Source: an uncultured Selenomonadales bacterium (GTDB lineage: Bacteria > Bacillota > Negativicutes > Selenomonadales > Selenomonadaceae). From it: 38,750 nt of DNA. The translations under genes were made by a program, and so were the position numbers. Below the pieces are notes generated by a model, which ran no database searches, was not told the origin of the DNA, and worked only from the letters and a program-made list of their open reading frames with translations. Position 1 is the first letter of the stretch. Every line of letters starts with the position of its first letter. Shown in pieces: positions 30,968 to 38,750 of the stretch. The DNA lies in assembly GCA_900314765.1 (NCBI GenBank), contig OMWN01000096.1, forward strand, positions 1-38,750. Direction: 5' to 3'.

Positions 30968-31411
30968 TCACGGCTTCATGATGCGAATCTTTGAATTCTT
31001 GCCGCCGAGCACTTGCGGTGAAAGCTGATCGTACAGCATATCCGCGAGGCCGATGCCGCCCGATTTCGCAACTTGGTTCATGCGCTCCTCGTCGAGCATC
31101 GAGCGCCAAATTTTTTCGCCGTGGCTTTCGCCGAACAGCTCATTTTTCGGCACGGTGTTGCGCATTTCCTTGTACATCAGCGTGAGGAACATCGCCTCGA
31201 AGCCTTGACACGCATCACGAAGCTTCTGCTCCATCTTCGGGGCAACGCCGTTTTCCTCGGCTGCCTTCGCCTTCTCCGCTTCCTTTGCTTTCTGCAGGAT
31301 GCGGTCAAACTCCGCGGCCTCGCCGCGCGCCTTCGCTATATCGAGATTTGCCTTGCCATTGGCAGAGAGAGACGAGAGCCCTCCAATGCCATTCAAAGCA
31401 TCAATCATCAT
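30968..31411 (-). CDS. flgJ: Rod-binding protein FlgJ (N-terminal domain only)
   Basis: Flagellar rod-capping/rod-binding protein of about 147 residues. The conserved core is EQKLRDACQGFEAMFLTLMYKEMRNTVPK...GEKIWRSMLDEERMNQVAKSGGIGLADMLYDQL. The C-terminal peptidoglycan hydrolase domain of E. coli FlgJ is absent, as in many bacteria with a single-domain FlgJ; a separate hydrolase must open the wall. Two adjacent ATG codons (31411, 31408) follow AGGAG. It is the last gene of the rod/ring operon. Confidence 0.93.
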   Translation of the reverse strand: MMIDALNGIGGLSSLSANGKANLDIAKARGEAAEFDRILQKAKEAEKAKAAEENGVAPKMEQKLRDACQGFEAMFLTLMYKEMRNTVPKNELFGESHGEKIWRSMLDEERMNQVAKSGGIGLADMLYDQLSPQVLGGKNSKIRIMKP

Positions 31412-31442
31412 ATATCTCCTCTTCAAAGTGAAATCAAACGCA

Positions 31443-32558
31443 TCATATTATTTGCAACTCGGCATGAAGCGCGCCGGCGGCCTTTATGGCCTGCAATATC
31501 GATATGATGTCCCTCGGCGTCGCGCCGACTGCGTTGAGCGCGCCCACGATGTCGCCGACGTTCGATGTGGCCGGCAAAACAATGGAGCTTGCCGGCGCCT
31601 CCTCCGCGTTGACGTCGGCTTCTTTCTCAACGACCGTCGTGCCGTAGCTGAATGGCGCTGGCTGATCCACATCCGTGTCCTCCTGAACGCTGATGGTGAG
31701 ACCACCCTGCGTGATGGAGACTTCGTCAACGGACACATCGCCGCCCATGACGATGGTGCCCGTGCGCTCGCTCACGACGACCTTTGCCACATTGTCCGGC
31801 ACAATCGGCAAATCCTCAATGCCAGCGACGAAGCTCACGACATTGCCCCTGTAATACTGCGGTATCGATATGTCGATGCGCCCGGGATTCGCCGCGCGCG
31901 CTATCGGGCCAAAGCGCAGATTTATCACATCCGTGATGCGCGCTGCCGTCGTGAAGTCCGGTTTCGCGAGCGAGAGTGACAGCGTGCCGTTCGCGCCAAG
32001 GTCATCTTCCACCGTGCGCTCAACGATAGCGCCGTTCGGCGTCGTGCCGACCGTCGGGAAATTCTTCTGACGCGTGTTGCTGCTGCCGTTGCCAGCGGTA
32101 AATCCGCCCGTCGAGACTGCGCCCTGCGCCACGGCGTATACTTCGCCGTTCGCCGCCTGCAGCGGCGTCTGCACGAGCTCGCCGCCCTGTATGCTCTTCG
32201 CGTCGCCCATCGACGAAATCGTCGTGTCAATCGTGTCGCCTTCGCGCACGAACGGCGGCAGCGTTGCCGTCACGATGACAGCCGCCACGTTCTTCGTCTT
32301 GAGGTCGGCCTGATTGATTGTCACGCCGAATTGCCTCAATATGTTCGCCACGGACTGCAGCGTCTCGATTGTCTTATTCGAATCGCCGGTCCCGTTGAGG
32401 CCGACGACGAGGCCATAGCCGACGAGCTGGTTCGAGCGCACGCCCTGCACCTTCGCGATGTCCTTTATGCGCGTCATCGCCGAATCAGCGGATGCGATTT
32501 TCGCATTGAACGCGAAGACGCAGAAGCACGCTAATATCAATGATAAAAATTTCTTCAT
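31443..32558 (-). CDS. flgI: Flagellar P-ring protein FlgI
   Basis: Periplasmic ring protein that forms the rod bushing in the peptidoglycan layer. A cleavable signal peptide (LSLILACFCVFAFNAKIASA) precedes the family core: RIKDIAKVQGVRSNQLVGYGLVVGLNGTGD, IDTTISSMGDAKSIQGGELVQTPL and VVSERTGTIVMGGDVSVDEV. The length of 371 residues is normal. The presence of a P ring implies a classical outer-membrane flagellum, unlike that of monoderm Firmicutes. It lies 16 bases after flgH. Confidence 0.96.
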   Translation of the reverse strand: MKKFLSLILACFCVFAFNAKIASADSAMTRIKDIAKVQGVRSNQLVGYGLVVGLNGTGDSNKTIETLQSVANILRQFGVTINQADLKTKNVAAVIVTATLPPFVREGDTIDTTISSMGDAKSIQGGELVQTPLQAANGEVYAVAQGAVSTGGFTAGNGSSNTRQKNFPTVGTTPNGAIVERTVEDDLGANGTLSLSLAKPDFTTAARITDVINLRFGPIARAANPGRIDISIPQYYRGNVVSFVAGIEDLPIVPDNVAKVVVSERTGTIVMGGDVSVDEVSITQGGLTISVQEDTDVDQPAPFSYGTTVVEKEADVNAEEAPASSIVLPATSNVGDIVGALNAVGATPRDIISILQAIKAAGALHAELQII

Positions 32559-32574
32559 ATTACTCCCCCCGTCA

Positions 32575-33171
32575 TCAGAACAGGAAGTTGAATATCTGGC
32601 TCAAAATGCCCTGATGCTGCTTTGCGTTGATTGGACCCTTGCCGTCGAACTTTATCGTCGCGTCGGCAACCTGCGTAGACGGCACCGTATTGTTGTAGCT
32701 CACGTCATCGCGACGCACCACGCCGCGCAGCGTTATCTTGTGCTCGTTGTTGTTCTGCCAAATGGACTGCGTGCCCTCGACAACCATATTGCCGTTCGGC
32801 TCCACCTCCACGACCGTGACAGTCACGCGGCCTGTCGCCCTGTTCGTCGATGTCGTGGAGCCATTGGCCGACCAGCTGTCACGCGCGCCGAACGAGGCGG
32901 GATTGAGAAACGTAAAGAGGCCCACGCCGGCATCGACAGAGCCGCTCGCCTCTTTGCCATTCTTCGATGACTTGTTCATTGACGTCGTCGCCGACTCCGT
33001 AATCAGAATCGTCAGTATGTCGCCCACGTTTCGCGCCTTTTTGTCGGCAAAATAAACGCTTTCGTTATGAGGCCCATCCGACCAAAGTGACTGCGCGTAG
33101 ACGGGCGCCGATGCCGTAATCATCAAAGCACACAGTGAAGCCGCTGCCACTTTTTTAATTTTTGGATTCAT
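32575..33171 (-). CDS. flgH: Flagellar L-ring protein FlgH
   Basis: Outer-membrane ring protein of the flagellar basal body. The family core is SLWSDGPHNESVYFADKKARNVGDILTILI...SGSVDAG...TVTVVEVEPNGNMVVEGTQSIWQNNNEHKITLRGVVRRDDV...DATIKFDGKG. The start is ATG at 33171 with AAGGTGA nearby, giving 198 residues. The signal peptide appears to end at VYA-QS and there is no lipobox Cys after it; the only early Cys (residue 14) lies inside the hydrophobic core. Enterobacterial FlgH is a lipoprotein, so anchoring here must differ. The protein supports the diderm assignment. Confidence 0.95.
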   Translation of the reverse strand: MNPKIKKVAAASLCALMITASAPVYAQSLWSDGPHNESVYFADKKARNVGDILTILITESATTSMNKSSKNGKEASGSVDAGVGLFTFLNPASFGARDSWSANGSTTSTNRATGRVTVTVVEVEPNGNMVVEGTQSIWQNNNEHKITLRGVVRRDDVSYNNTVPSTQVADATIKFDGKGPINAKQHQGILSQIFNFLF

Positions 33172-33213
33172 CTTGTCACCTTCAATTCTCAACCTCAATT
33201 TTTAACCTTTATT

Positions 33214-34035
33214 TCAACTTTTATTTTCCACTTCAACAGTGTTCGCATCGACGACGCGCCCGAGCACGACACGCCGCGAGCTGTTGTTTCTGACGCGTAT
33301 GCGCTCATGAAGCCTGCCCGACTCGAGCGCCATGCCGTCCATTTTCACCATCACGCCGTTCATATTCGTCATGATGACGATGGGCGCGCCGGGCTCGATG
33401 ATGACGGGCCATTTCAGCATCGATTGCAGCAGCGGCTGACCGATATTCACGCTGCGCATCACGACTTTGCCGACGGCGTCATCTTTGCTGAAAAAATAAT
33501 TTTTGCCGCGCGTGCCTATCTCGCGCTCTTCCATGCGTATGTCATCGGACGAAATCGGCACATTCGGCTGTATCGGCTTCGCCGCGACACATATATTGTC
33601 GTAAATGTGAATACGCACTTGGCAGCTTATCTTCCTGAACGAAACGCCATCGACGAAAATCTCGAAATATGTGGCCGTGTTCCCGTAAAACCGCACACCA
33701 TTTGGCGTCGTCACGGAGAAGCTTAGCTCTCCCTCTGGCGCTCTCATGTCCCTCGGGATATGCACGACTTCCGCCGTGTAGCGACGCCCGTCACCCGTCG
33801 CCGCCATCACCTCGTCTATATGATCAAGCACGAGGCTCTCAAATTGATCCGGCGCGATGACCTGCGGATACTTCATCTCCCGCGTCACGCCGTATGCGTA
33901 GGCAGGGAATGAAAAACACATCAGAACGACCGCAACAGCGATGAACGCTGTCAAAAAACGCGCAACGCCAAAAAATTCTCTCAGAAATTTGCCATGAACG
34001 TAATCATTTTGCTGCAGAGGCATATTCATAGGCAT
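33214..34035 (-). CDS. flgA: P-ring assembly chaperone FlgA
   Basis: Periplasmic chaperone needed for FlgI assembly. After a hydrophobic signal (FLTAFIAVAVVLMCFSFPAYA) comes a variable N-terminal domain. The SAF-domain C-terminal half follows: VAAKPIQPNVPISSDDIRMEEREI, GKVVMRSVNIGQPLLQSMLKWPVIIEPGAPIVIM and GRLHERIRVRNNSSRRVVLGRVV. The length of 273 residues is slightly longer than usual. The start at 34035 is preceded by GAGG; an ATG three codons on is an alternative. It lies between flgG and flgH, matching its role in ring assembly. Confidence 0.9.
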   Translation of the reverse strand: MPMNMPLQQNDYVHGKFLREFFGVARFLTAFIAVAVVLMCFSFPAYAYGVTREMKYPQVIAPDQFESLVLDHIDEVMAATGDGRRYTAEVVHIPRDMRAPEGELSFSVTTPNGVRFYGNTATYFEIFVDGVSFRKISCQVRIHIYDNICVAAKPIQPNVPISSDDIRMEEREIGTRGKNYFFSKDDAVGKVVMRSVNIGQPLLQSMLKWPVIIEPGAPIVIMTNMNGVMVKMDGMALESGRLHERIRVRNNSSRRVVLGRVVDANTVEVENKS

Positions 34036-34054
34036 AAAACCTCATCAAGGTTTA

Positions 34055-34843
34055 TCAGCGCTTCAAGCCATTCGCTATCTCGAGCATCGAGTCGGACGTC
34101 GTTATCGCCTTCGCGTCAGACTCGTATGCGCGCTGAGCAACAATCATGTTGACCATTTCCTCGACGACCTGCACATTGCTCATCTCGATGACGGACTGCA
34201 CGAGCGTGCCCGCGCCATCCTCGCCAGGATTGCCCAAGAGCGCATCGCCCGACGATGCGGACTCTATGAAAAGATTCTTGCCAATCGCGGTGAGACCCGC
34301 AGGATTGACGAAACGCGCAATTTGTATCTGACCGAGCTGGTTGATTTCGCCATCGACCTCATCGGCGACACGGCCATCAGATGAAATCGTGATGGAGTCA
34401 TTCGACGCGTTCTGATCGAACGTGATGTTGTCGGCCTCTGGGTAGCCGTCAGACGTGACGAGGCGCCTGTCCTGGTCGAGCTTGAAAGAGCCGTCGCGCG
34501 TGTACGCTATCGTGCCGTCCGGCAACTGAATCTGGAAGAAGCCCTCGCCCTCGATGGCAATATCCGTCGGATTGTCCGTCGACTGGAGATTGCCCTGCGA
34601 GAATATGCGCTGCGTCGCCGCGAGTTTGTCGCCGAGACCAATCTGCAGACCCGTCGGGTACTGCGAGTCAGCACCGCTCTCCGCGCCTGCCGTCCTCAGC
34701 GTCTGGTAAAGAAGGTCCTGAAACTCCGCGCGGACCTTTTTCATGCCGAACGTGTTGACATTGGCGAGGTTGTGCGCGACAACGTCCATATTCTGCTGCT
34801 GAGTCTTCATGCCAGATGCCGCCGACCAAAGAGCTCTCATCAT
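34055..34843 (-). CDS. flgG: Flagellar distal rod protein FlgG
   Basis: Rod protein of 262 residues. The N-terminal helix (ALWSAASGMKTQQQNMDVVAHNLANVNTFGMKK) and C-terminal helix (VQVVEEMVNMIVAQRAYESDAKAITTSDSMLEIANGLKR) carry the rod/hook signatures. The middle matches FlgG (DIAIEGEGFFQIQLPDGTIAYTRDGSF). The ATG start is preceded by GGGAG; two consecutive Met codons are present. A gap of 141 bases with two palindromes separates it from flgF. Confidence 0.95.
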   Translation of the reverse strand: MMRALWSAASGMKTQQQNMDVVAHNLANVNTFGMKKVRAEFQDLLYQTLRTAGAESGADSQYPTGLQIGLGDKLAATQRIFSQGNLQSTDNPTDIAIEGEGFFQIQLPDGTIAYTRDGSFKLDQDRRLVTSDGYPEADNITFDQNASNDSITISSDGRVADEVDGEINQLGQIQIARFVNPAGLTAIGKNLFIESASSGDALLGNPGEDGAGTLVQSVIEMSNVQVVEEMVNMIVAQRAYESDAKAITTSDSMLEIANGLKR

Positions 34844-34920
34844 GGTAACATCGCTCCCATCATTTTAATCGTTTAATCTTATTATTGAAATTCTCGGTAT
34901 ATCGGAGGGCATACGCCCCT

Positions 34921-34949
34921 ATTTCTATTATCGTGACAATAATAGAAAT
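34921..34949. other. Perfect stem-loop in the flgF-flgG gap
   Basis: An 11-bp perfect inverted repeat (34921-34931 against 34939-34949, 7-nt loop) lies in the 141-base gap. A second small GC palindrome (GGGC/GCCC near 34908-34919) stands next to it. No T-run follows on the minus strand, so it is more likely an mRNA stability or processing element, or an operator, than a terminator. Confidence 0.5.
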
Positions 34950-34984
34950 TCTTAACGGAAAAAAGACCTATTTATTTAAAAATT

Positions 34985-35785
34985 TTACGAATTATTGCGT
35001 CCGACTTCATTGACAGAGTGGTCAATCATCGTGTCCTGCGTCGTGACGGCTTTCGAATTTGCCTCGTAGACGCGATAATTGTTCACGAGGTCCACCATTT
35101 CATCAATCACATTGGAATTCGACCGCTCCAAAAGACCCTGATTAATCTCGCCTGTCGCGGGCTGTGGCTGTGCGCCCTGCTGCGGATAGAAAAGGCTGTC
35201 GCCTTGCTTCAAGACGGCGCGGCGGTCATTGAACTGCACGAACTGAAGCTGTCCGACTTGGCGCCTGTCCGCCCAAATCTGCCCCTGCGCACCGACCATG
35301 ATGTCGCGCGTGCCGGGCCGTATGTTGATGCCCTGCCCATTTTGATCAAGCACGGCCTGACCATTCGACGTGACGAGGTCACCCGCCTGCGTGAGATAGA
35401 AATTGCCATTGCGCGTGTAGCGCACACCGTCGGGCGTCTGTATGGCGAAATACCCCTCGCCCGAAATCGCGAGATCGAGCGGATTGCCCGTCGTCATCAT
35501 ATTGCCCTGCGCATGATCTGTCGCTATCTCCGCCGTATATGCGCCAAGGCCGAGCGTGCCGACGCGCGGCGGCTTGCCCTCTATCGAGAAACGCTTGAAA
35601 TCCGTCACCTTGTACTGCTTCGTGTCGTTGATGCGCCGAATCAGCATCGGTGAAAATTCCTCATTGACGGCGCGATCACGCTTGTAGCCCGTCGTATTGG
35701 CATTCGCGAGATTATTCGCGATCACAGCTGTGCGATTTTGCTCCGTTATCATGCCCGTCGCCGCCGTGTAAAGTCCACGCCACAT
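34985..35785 (-). CDS. flgF: Flagellar rod protein FlgF (FlhO-like)
   Basis: Proximal rod protein of 266 residues. The N-terminal signature is RGLYTAATGMITEQNRTAVIANNLANANTTGYKRD and the C-terminal one NSNVIDEMVDLVNNYRVYEANSKAVTTQDTMIDHSVNEVG. The middle has GNPLDLAISGEGYFAIQTPDGVRYTRNGNF. The ATG start has AGGTGA 6 bases upstream. It opens the flgF-flgG-flgA-flgH-flgI-flgJ operon and directly follows an mreB/mbl gene, the same order as mbl-flhO-flhP in B. subtilis. Confidence 0.93.
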   Translation of the reverse strand: MWRGLYTAATGMITEQNRTAVIANNLANANTTGYKRDRAVNEEFSPMLIRRINDTKQYKVTDFKRFSIEGKPPRVGTLGLGAYTAEIATDHAQGNMMTTGNPLDLAISGEGYFAIQTPDGVRYTRNGNFYLTQAGDLVTSNGQAVLDQNGQGINIRPGTRDIMVGAQGQIWADRRQVGQLQFVQFNDRRAVLKQGDSLFYPQQGAQPQPATGEINQGLLERSNSNVIDEMVDLVNNYRVYEANSKAVTTQDTMIDHSVNEVGRNNS

Positions 35786-35806
35786 ATCATTTCACCTCAT
35801 TAATAG

Positions 35807-35854
35807 ATGTAAATGTATCATAACAAATAAATGTAAATGCATTATAACAAATCT
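35807..35854 (-). promoter_or_regulatory. Tandem duplicated extended -10 promoter of the flagellar operon
   Basis: Two head-to-tail 24-bp units (35807-35830 and 35831-35854) differ at only a few positions. On the minus strand each carries an extended -10 element, TGTTATAAT (35841-35849) and TGTTATGAT (35817-35825). The -35 regions are weak. The unit repeat places two potential start sites 24 bases apart before flgF. Confidence 0.55.
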
Positions 35855-35872
35855 CGATTAAACTTATTGCCC

Positions 35873-36898
35873 TTATTTATTCAGGACGCTCGTCATTTCC
35901 TGACCGTCCTTGAAATGGTCGACGAAATCGAGTGCCTTTCCCGTGCCAATCGCGACACAGGATAGCGGGTCATCCGCGAGCATCGTCGGTATGCCCGTCT
36001 CACGATGTATGAGTTCATCGAGCCCGTAGAGCATGGAGCCTCCGCCCGTCAGCACGATGCCGTGGTCCATGATGTCAGCCGCGAGCTCAGGCGGCGCCTC
36101 CTCGAGAACTTTCTTCACGCAGTCAACGATGCGGGCAACGGACGGTGCCAATGCCTCCGCGACCTGCGCCGTCGTGATGACGATGCTCTTCGGCAGCCCC
36201 GACAAAAGGTCGCGCCCCTTTATCTCCATTTGACTCTGGCGCGCCTCTGGAAACGCGCCGCCGATTTCCATCTTTATATTCTCAGCCGTGCGCTCGCCAA
36301 TCATGACGCTAAACACACGACGCACATAGGCGATGATTGCCTCGTCGAATTTGTCGCCCGCGACTCTGAGGCTGTCACTGATGACGATGCCGCCAAGGCT
36401 GATGATGGCAATATCCGTCGTGCCGCCGCCGACATCGACGACCATCGAGCCCGTCGCCTCGTCCACGGGCAAACCCGCGCCGATGGCCGCCGCCATTGGC
36501 TCCTCTATGAGGTGCGTCTTTCGCGCGCCCGCCTGCTCCGCGGCCTCCTGCACCGCGCGTTTCTCGACCATCGTGACGCCCGACGGTATGCATATCATGA
36601 TGCGCGGACGAAACACGAAGCTATGGCCGATGACCTTCTCGATGAAAAACCTCAGCATCGTCTCCGTGATATTGTAATCGGCAATGACGCCGTCACGCAG
36701 AGGGCGAATCGCAACGATGTCGCCCGGCGTGCGCCCGAGCATGCGCTTTGCCTCCTCGCCGATGGCGAGCACTTGATTCGTGTCGCGGTTCACGGCGACA
36801 ACGGAAGGCTCGCGCAGCACGATGCCTTTATTTTTGACATAGACCAGCACATTCGCCGTGCCGAGGTCAATGCCTATATCCATCTTCATGCCAAACAT
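35873..36898 (-). CDS. mreB: Rod-shape determining actin homologue MreB/Mbl
   Basis: Bacterial actin that guides lateral wall synthesis. The phosphate-1 motif [19 protein letters not shown], the connect region [16 protein letters not shown], the phosphate-2 motif [20 protein letters not shown] and the adenosine motif [18 protein letters not shown] are complete. The length of 341 residues is normal. The ATG start has AAGGGG about 10 bases upstream. No mreC or mreD follows; instead flgF comes next, so by position it corresponds to Mbl of B. subtilis. Mbl versus MreB cannot be settled from one sequence. Confidence 0.95.
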   Translation of the reverse strand: MFGMKMDIGIDLGTANVLVYVKNKGIVLREPSVVAVNRDTNQVLAIGEEAKRMLGRTPGDIVAIRPLRDGVIADYNITETMLRFFIEKVIGHSFVFRPRIMICIPSGVTMVEKRAVQEAAEQAGARKTHLIEEPMAAAIGAGLPVDEATGSMVVDVGGGTTDIAIISLGGIVISDSLRVAGDKFDEAIIAYVRRVFSVMIGERTAENIKMEIGGAFPEARQSQMEIKGRDLLSGLPKSIVITTAQVAEALAPSVARIVDCVKKVLEEAPPELAADIMDHGIVLTGGGSMLYGLDELIHRETGIPTMLADDPLSCVAIGTGKALDFVDHFKDGQEMTSVLNK

Positions 36899-36970
36899 TA
36901 TATGAACTGCCCCTTAATTAAAACGATTTCCTAAATTCATGACTGAAAACTTTACAATACTACATCTACC

Positions 36971-36999
36971 ATTTTAGTATAAATGAGTTCCTATTGCAA
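36971..36999 (-). promoter_or_regulatory. Candidate promoter of mreB/mbl
   Basis: TTGCAA (36994-36999) and TAAAAT (36971-36976) are spaced 17 bases apart on the minus strand, about 70 bases before the mreB start codon. No recO terminator was identified in the 150-base gap. Confidence 0.5.
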
Positions 37000-37048
37000 T
37001 AACAAAATCACGTCGAATAAACTTCTATCAAACTTCTGTCATCAATAT

Positions 37049-37786
37049 CTAGCTCATCTGACGAATAAATTTTATCGATTTGAGCTCATGCCCCGTCATT
37101 TGACGAATGTCATCATAAAGAATCGTCTCGGCCTGAGTGAGATCGCTGCGCTTCACAGTGAACGGCGCAGGGCTATCCCAATCAAGCGACACGAGCGTCA
37201 GCAGAAGCTGCCGCGTCGTCTCAGGGTACGCATAGAGCCTCGGCAAATCTCCCGCGCATTTTTTATCAACTGCTCCTCCCTCGTCAATGGAAAAGAGCGC
37301 GTCGCCTGCTATCGCCTCGCCGCACACGACGCATTTGTCGTACGAAAATCCGACACCCGCGAGCGAAAGAAGCTGATACCCCGCAGCGAGCGAGACAATG
37401 CGCGGATTGTGCTCACCCGTGGCGGCGAACACGCTTGGCAAAAGATCGTACACTTCCTCGCTCGGCACACCCTCGGGCTCTATCTCCGACACGAGCTCCG
37501 CGACGAATGACGCGTACGATATCGCCATGAGGTCACTCTCTAGTGACGAAAAGTGGCGCACGAGACTCGCCTGCCGCACCGTGTCGATGCGCTCGCCAGA
37601 CGCGAGCGAGACATTCACGACGTTGAACATCTGCATGGCGCCCGCCAGCGGGCTCTTTGAGCGTCTGCACCCGAATGCCACCGCCTTGAATTTACCACGC
37701 TCACGTGAAAAAAACTGGAGCATCTTGTCAGCCTCGCCCCAGTTTTTTGATCCTATGATGATTGCTTCCGTTGTATAAATCGCCAT
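37049..37786 (-). CDS. recO: DNA repair protein RecO
   Basis: RecF-pathway mediator that loads RecA and anneals SSB-coated strands. An N-terminal OB-fold (TTEAIIIGSKNWGEADKMLQFFSRERGK, FGCRRSKSPLAGAMQ) is followed by a helical region and a C-terminal zinc-binding site. The site has C152-x2-C155, then D174-x2-C177 where most RecO proteins have Cys-x2-Cys, so one zinc ligand is Asp or the site is weakened. The length of 245 residues is normal. It starts one base after the era stop codon and is coupled to it. Confidence 0.94.
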   Translation of the reverse strand: MAIYTTEAIIIGSKNWGEADKMLQFFSRERGKFKAVAFGCRRSKSPLAGAMQMFNVVNVSLASGERIDTVRQASLVRHFSSLESDLMAISYASFVAELVSEIEPEGVPSEEVYDLLPSVFAATGEHNPRIVSLAAGYQLLSLAGVGFSYDKCVVCGEAIAGDALFSIDEGGAVDKKCAGDLPRLYAYPETTRQLLLTLVSLDWDSPAPFTVKRSDLTQAETILYDDIRQMTGHELKSIKFIRQMS

Positions 37787-37787
37787 T

Positions 37788-38696
37788 TTATTTGAAACCT
37801 AAATTTTTGAGCACGGCATCACGATTGCGCCAATCTTTCTGCACTTTGACCCAGAGGTCGAGATACGTCTTCGTGCCGAGCAGCGCCTCTATATCGTGAC
37901 GCGCTCGACCGCCGATTTCCTTGAGCATGGCGCCGCGCGCACCGATGATGATGCCTTTCTGCGAGTCGCGCTCGCAATATATCGTCGCGCGCACATACAT
38001 GTCGCCATTCGGGCGCGTCGTCATCTCCTCGGTCTCGACGGCTATCGCATGCGGCACCTCATCGCGCGTGAGCTCCAAGACTTTTTCGCGGATGAGCTCA
38101 GCGACGATGAGTCGCTCGGGCTGGTCCGTCACCATGTCCTCAGGATAGTACTCTGGTCCCTCGGGGAGATGCATCTTTACCTCTGAGAGCAGTTCATCGA
38201 GATGCGCCTCTTCTTTTGCAGAAATAGGCACGACCGCCGCGAAATCGTACTCCTTCGAATAATTTGCGATAATCGGCAATATCGCCTCGCGCTCAACGAG
38301 GTCGATTTTGTTGAGCGCCAAAATCACAGGCTGCTTCGTCTTCTTGAGGCGCTCTATGATGTAATGCTCGCCCGCGCCCAGTTTTTCTGTCGCGTCGACG
38401 ACAAATATGATGGCATCGACCTCTGACAGCGTATTTTCGACGGTATGCTCCATGATTTCGCCGAGCTTGTGCATCGGCTTGTGCACGCCCGGCGTGTCGA
38501 TGAAGACAAACTGCGCATCCGGCTGCGTCAAAATGCAGAGGATGCGATTGCGCGTTGTCTGCGGCTTATCGGACATGATGACCACTTTCTGCCCGATGAG
38601 CGTGTTGATGAGCGTCGATTTGCCGACGTTTGGCCGCCCGATGACGGCGATGAATCCCGATTTGTGCTTCTCTGCTTTGCTATTGCTCTGTGTCAA
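37788..38696 (-). CDS. era: GTPase Era
   Basis: Ribosome-associated GTPase for 30S assembly and 16S rRNA 3'-end maturation. The GTPase motifs are G1 GRPNVGKSTL, G3 DTPGVHKP and G4 NKID. The C-terminal KH domain has IIIGARGAMLKEIGGRARHDIE. The length of 302 residues is normal. The start is TTG (38694-38696) with AAGGAG 6 bases upstream, with no ATG nearby to compete. It is followed directly by recO, a conserved Firmicutes pairing. Confidence 0.97.
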   Translation of the reverse strand: MTQSNSKAEKHKSGFIAVIGRPNVGKSTLINTLIGQKVVIMSDKPQTTRNRILCILTQPDAQFVFIDTPGVHKPMHKLGEIMEHTVENTLSEVDAIIFVVDATEKLGAGEHYIIERLKKTKQPVILALNKIDLVEREAILPIIANYSKEYDFAAVVPISAKEEAHLDELLSEVKMHLPEGPEYYPEDMVTDQPERLIVAELIREKVLELTRDEVPHAIAVETEEMTTRPNGDMYVRATIYCERDSQKGIIIGARGAMLKEIGGRARHDIEALLGTKTYLDLWVKVQKDWRNRDAVLKNLGFK

Positions 38697-38750
38697 ATTT
38701 TTCTCCTTTTACGTAAATATATTATTTTATGAGCTTGTGAAAATCGCCGA

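Noticed and set aside
38701-38750. Possible 3' end of a gene upstream of era on the minus strand
   Set aside because: One frame ends in a stop at 38722-38724 (preceded by GDFHKLIK), but 26 bases are too few to identify or confirm a gene.

Overview
The window most likely comes from a diderm, flagellated Firmicute of the class Negativicutes (Selenomonas-like). Firmicutes gene orders (dgt-dnaG-rpoD; divIC-S1-tilS-hpt-ftsH; mbl-flgF-flgG; era-recO) occur together with outer-membrane markers: flagellar L- and P-ring proteins FlgH and FlgI, and an LptA/OstA-like periplasmic protein. This assignment is inferred from gene content; no rRNA is present. All genes lie on the minus strand except two adjacent plus-strand genes at 5379-6617, so the minus strand is probably the leading strand.

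Layout, left to right (the minus-strand operons read right to left). 1-5221: a dispersed repeat, tRNA-Asn with its own consensus promoter, then rpoD (with a very long Lys-rich N-terminus), dnaG and dgt. 5379-6617: an LptA-like protein and an unknown multi-pass membrane protein, followed by a perfect hairpin terminator and a 134-bp imperfect palindrome. 6898-8429: [NiFe]-hydrogenase maturation genes (HybD-type protease, hypB, hypA). 8626-9507: a PD-(D/E)XK/Rpn-like protein. 9733-10852: an operon of two HPt phosphotransfer proteins flanking a CsoR-type metal sensor with a His-rich tail. 11077-11979: a secreted carboxymuconolactone decarboxylase/cupin fusion.

12181-17273 holds ftsH, hpt, tilS, an S1-domain protein and a DivIC-like protein, the classic Firmicutes block. 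17294-22127 is less ordinary: a protein with three tandem zinc ribbons, an MGDG-synthase-like glycosyltransferase, a divergent flagellin, an unlisted 51-residue small protein, and a divergent FtsZ with an altered GTP-binding signature. 22222-24012 has an EamA transporter, an unknown protein and two more repeat copies.

24013-30787 looks like one envelope-oriented operon (phosphodiester glycosidase with AMIN domain, anchored lipoyl-like protein, SpoIVB-type S55 peptidase with a large charged insert, lysA-type decarboxylase, GT8 glycosyltransferase). 30968-35785 is a flagellar rod/ring operon (flgF, flgG, flgA, flgH, flgI, flgJ) preceded by mreB/mbl. The window ends with recO and era.

Most of the window is core housekeeping. 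No CRISPR array, phage or defence island was seen. The best candidates for something undescribed are the FtsZ paralogue with its small partner ORF, the HPt-CsoR-HPt operon, the triple zinc-ribbon protein, the 6705-6838 palindrome, and the promoter embedded in the rpoD stop codon.
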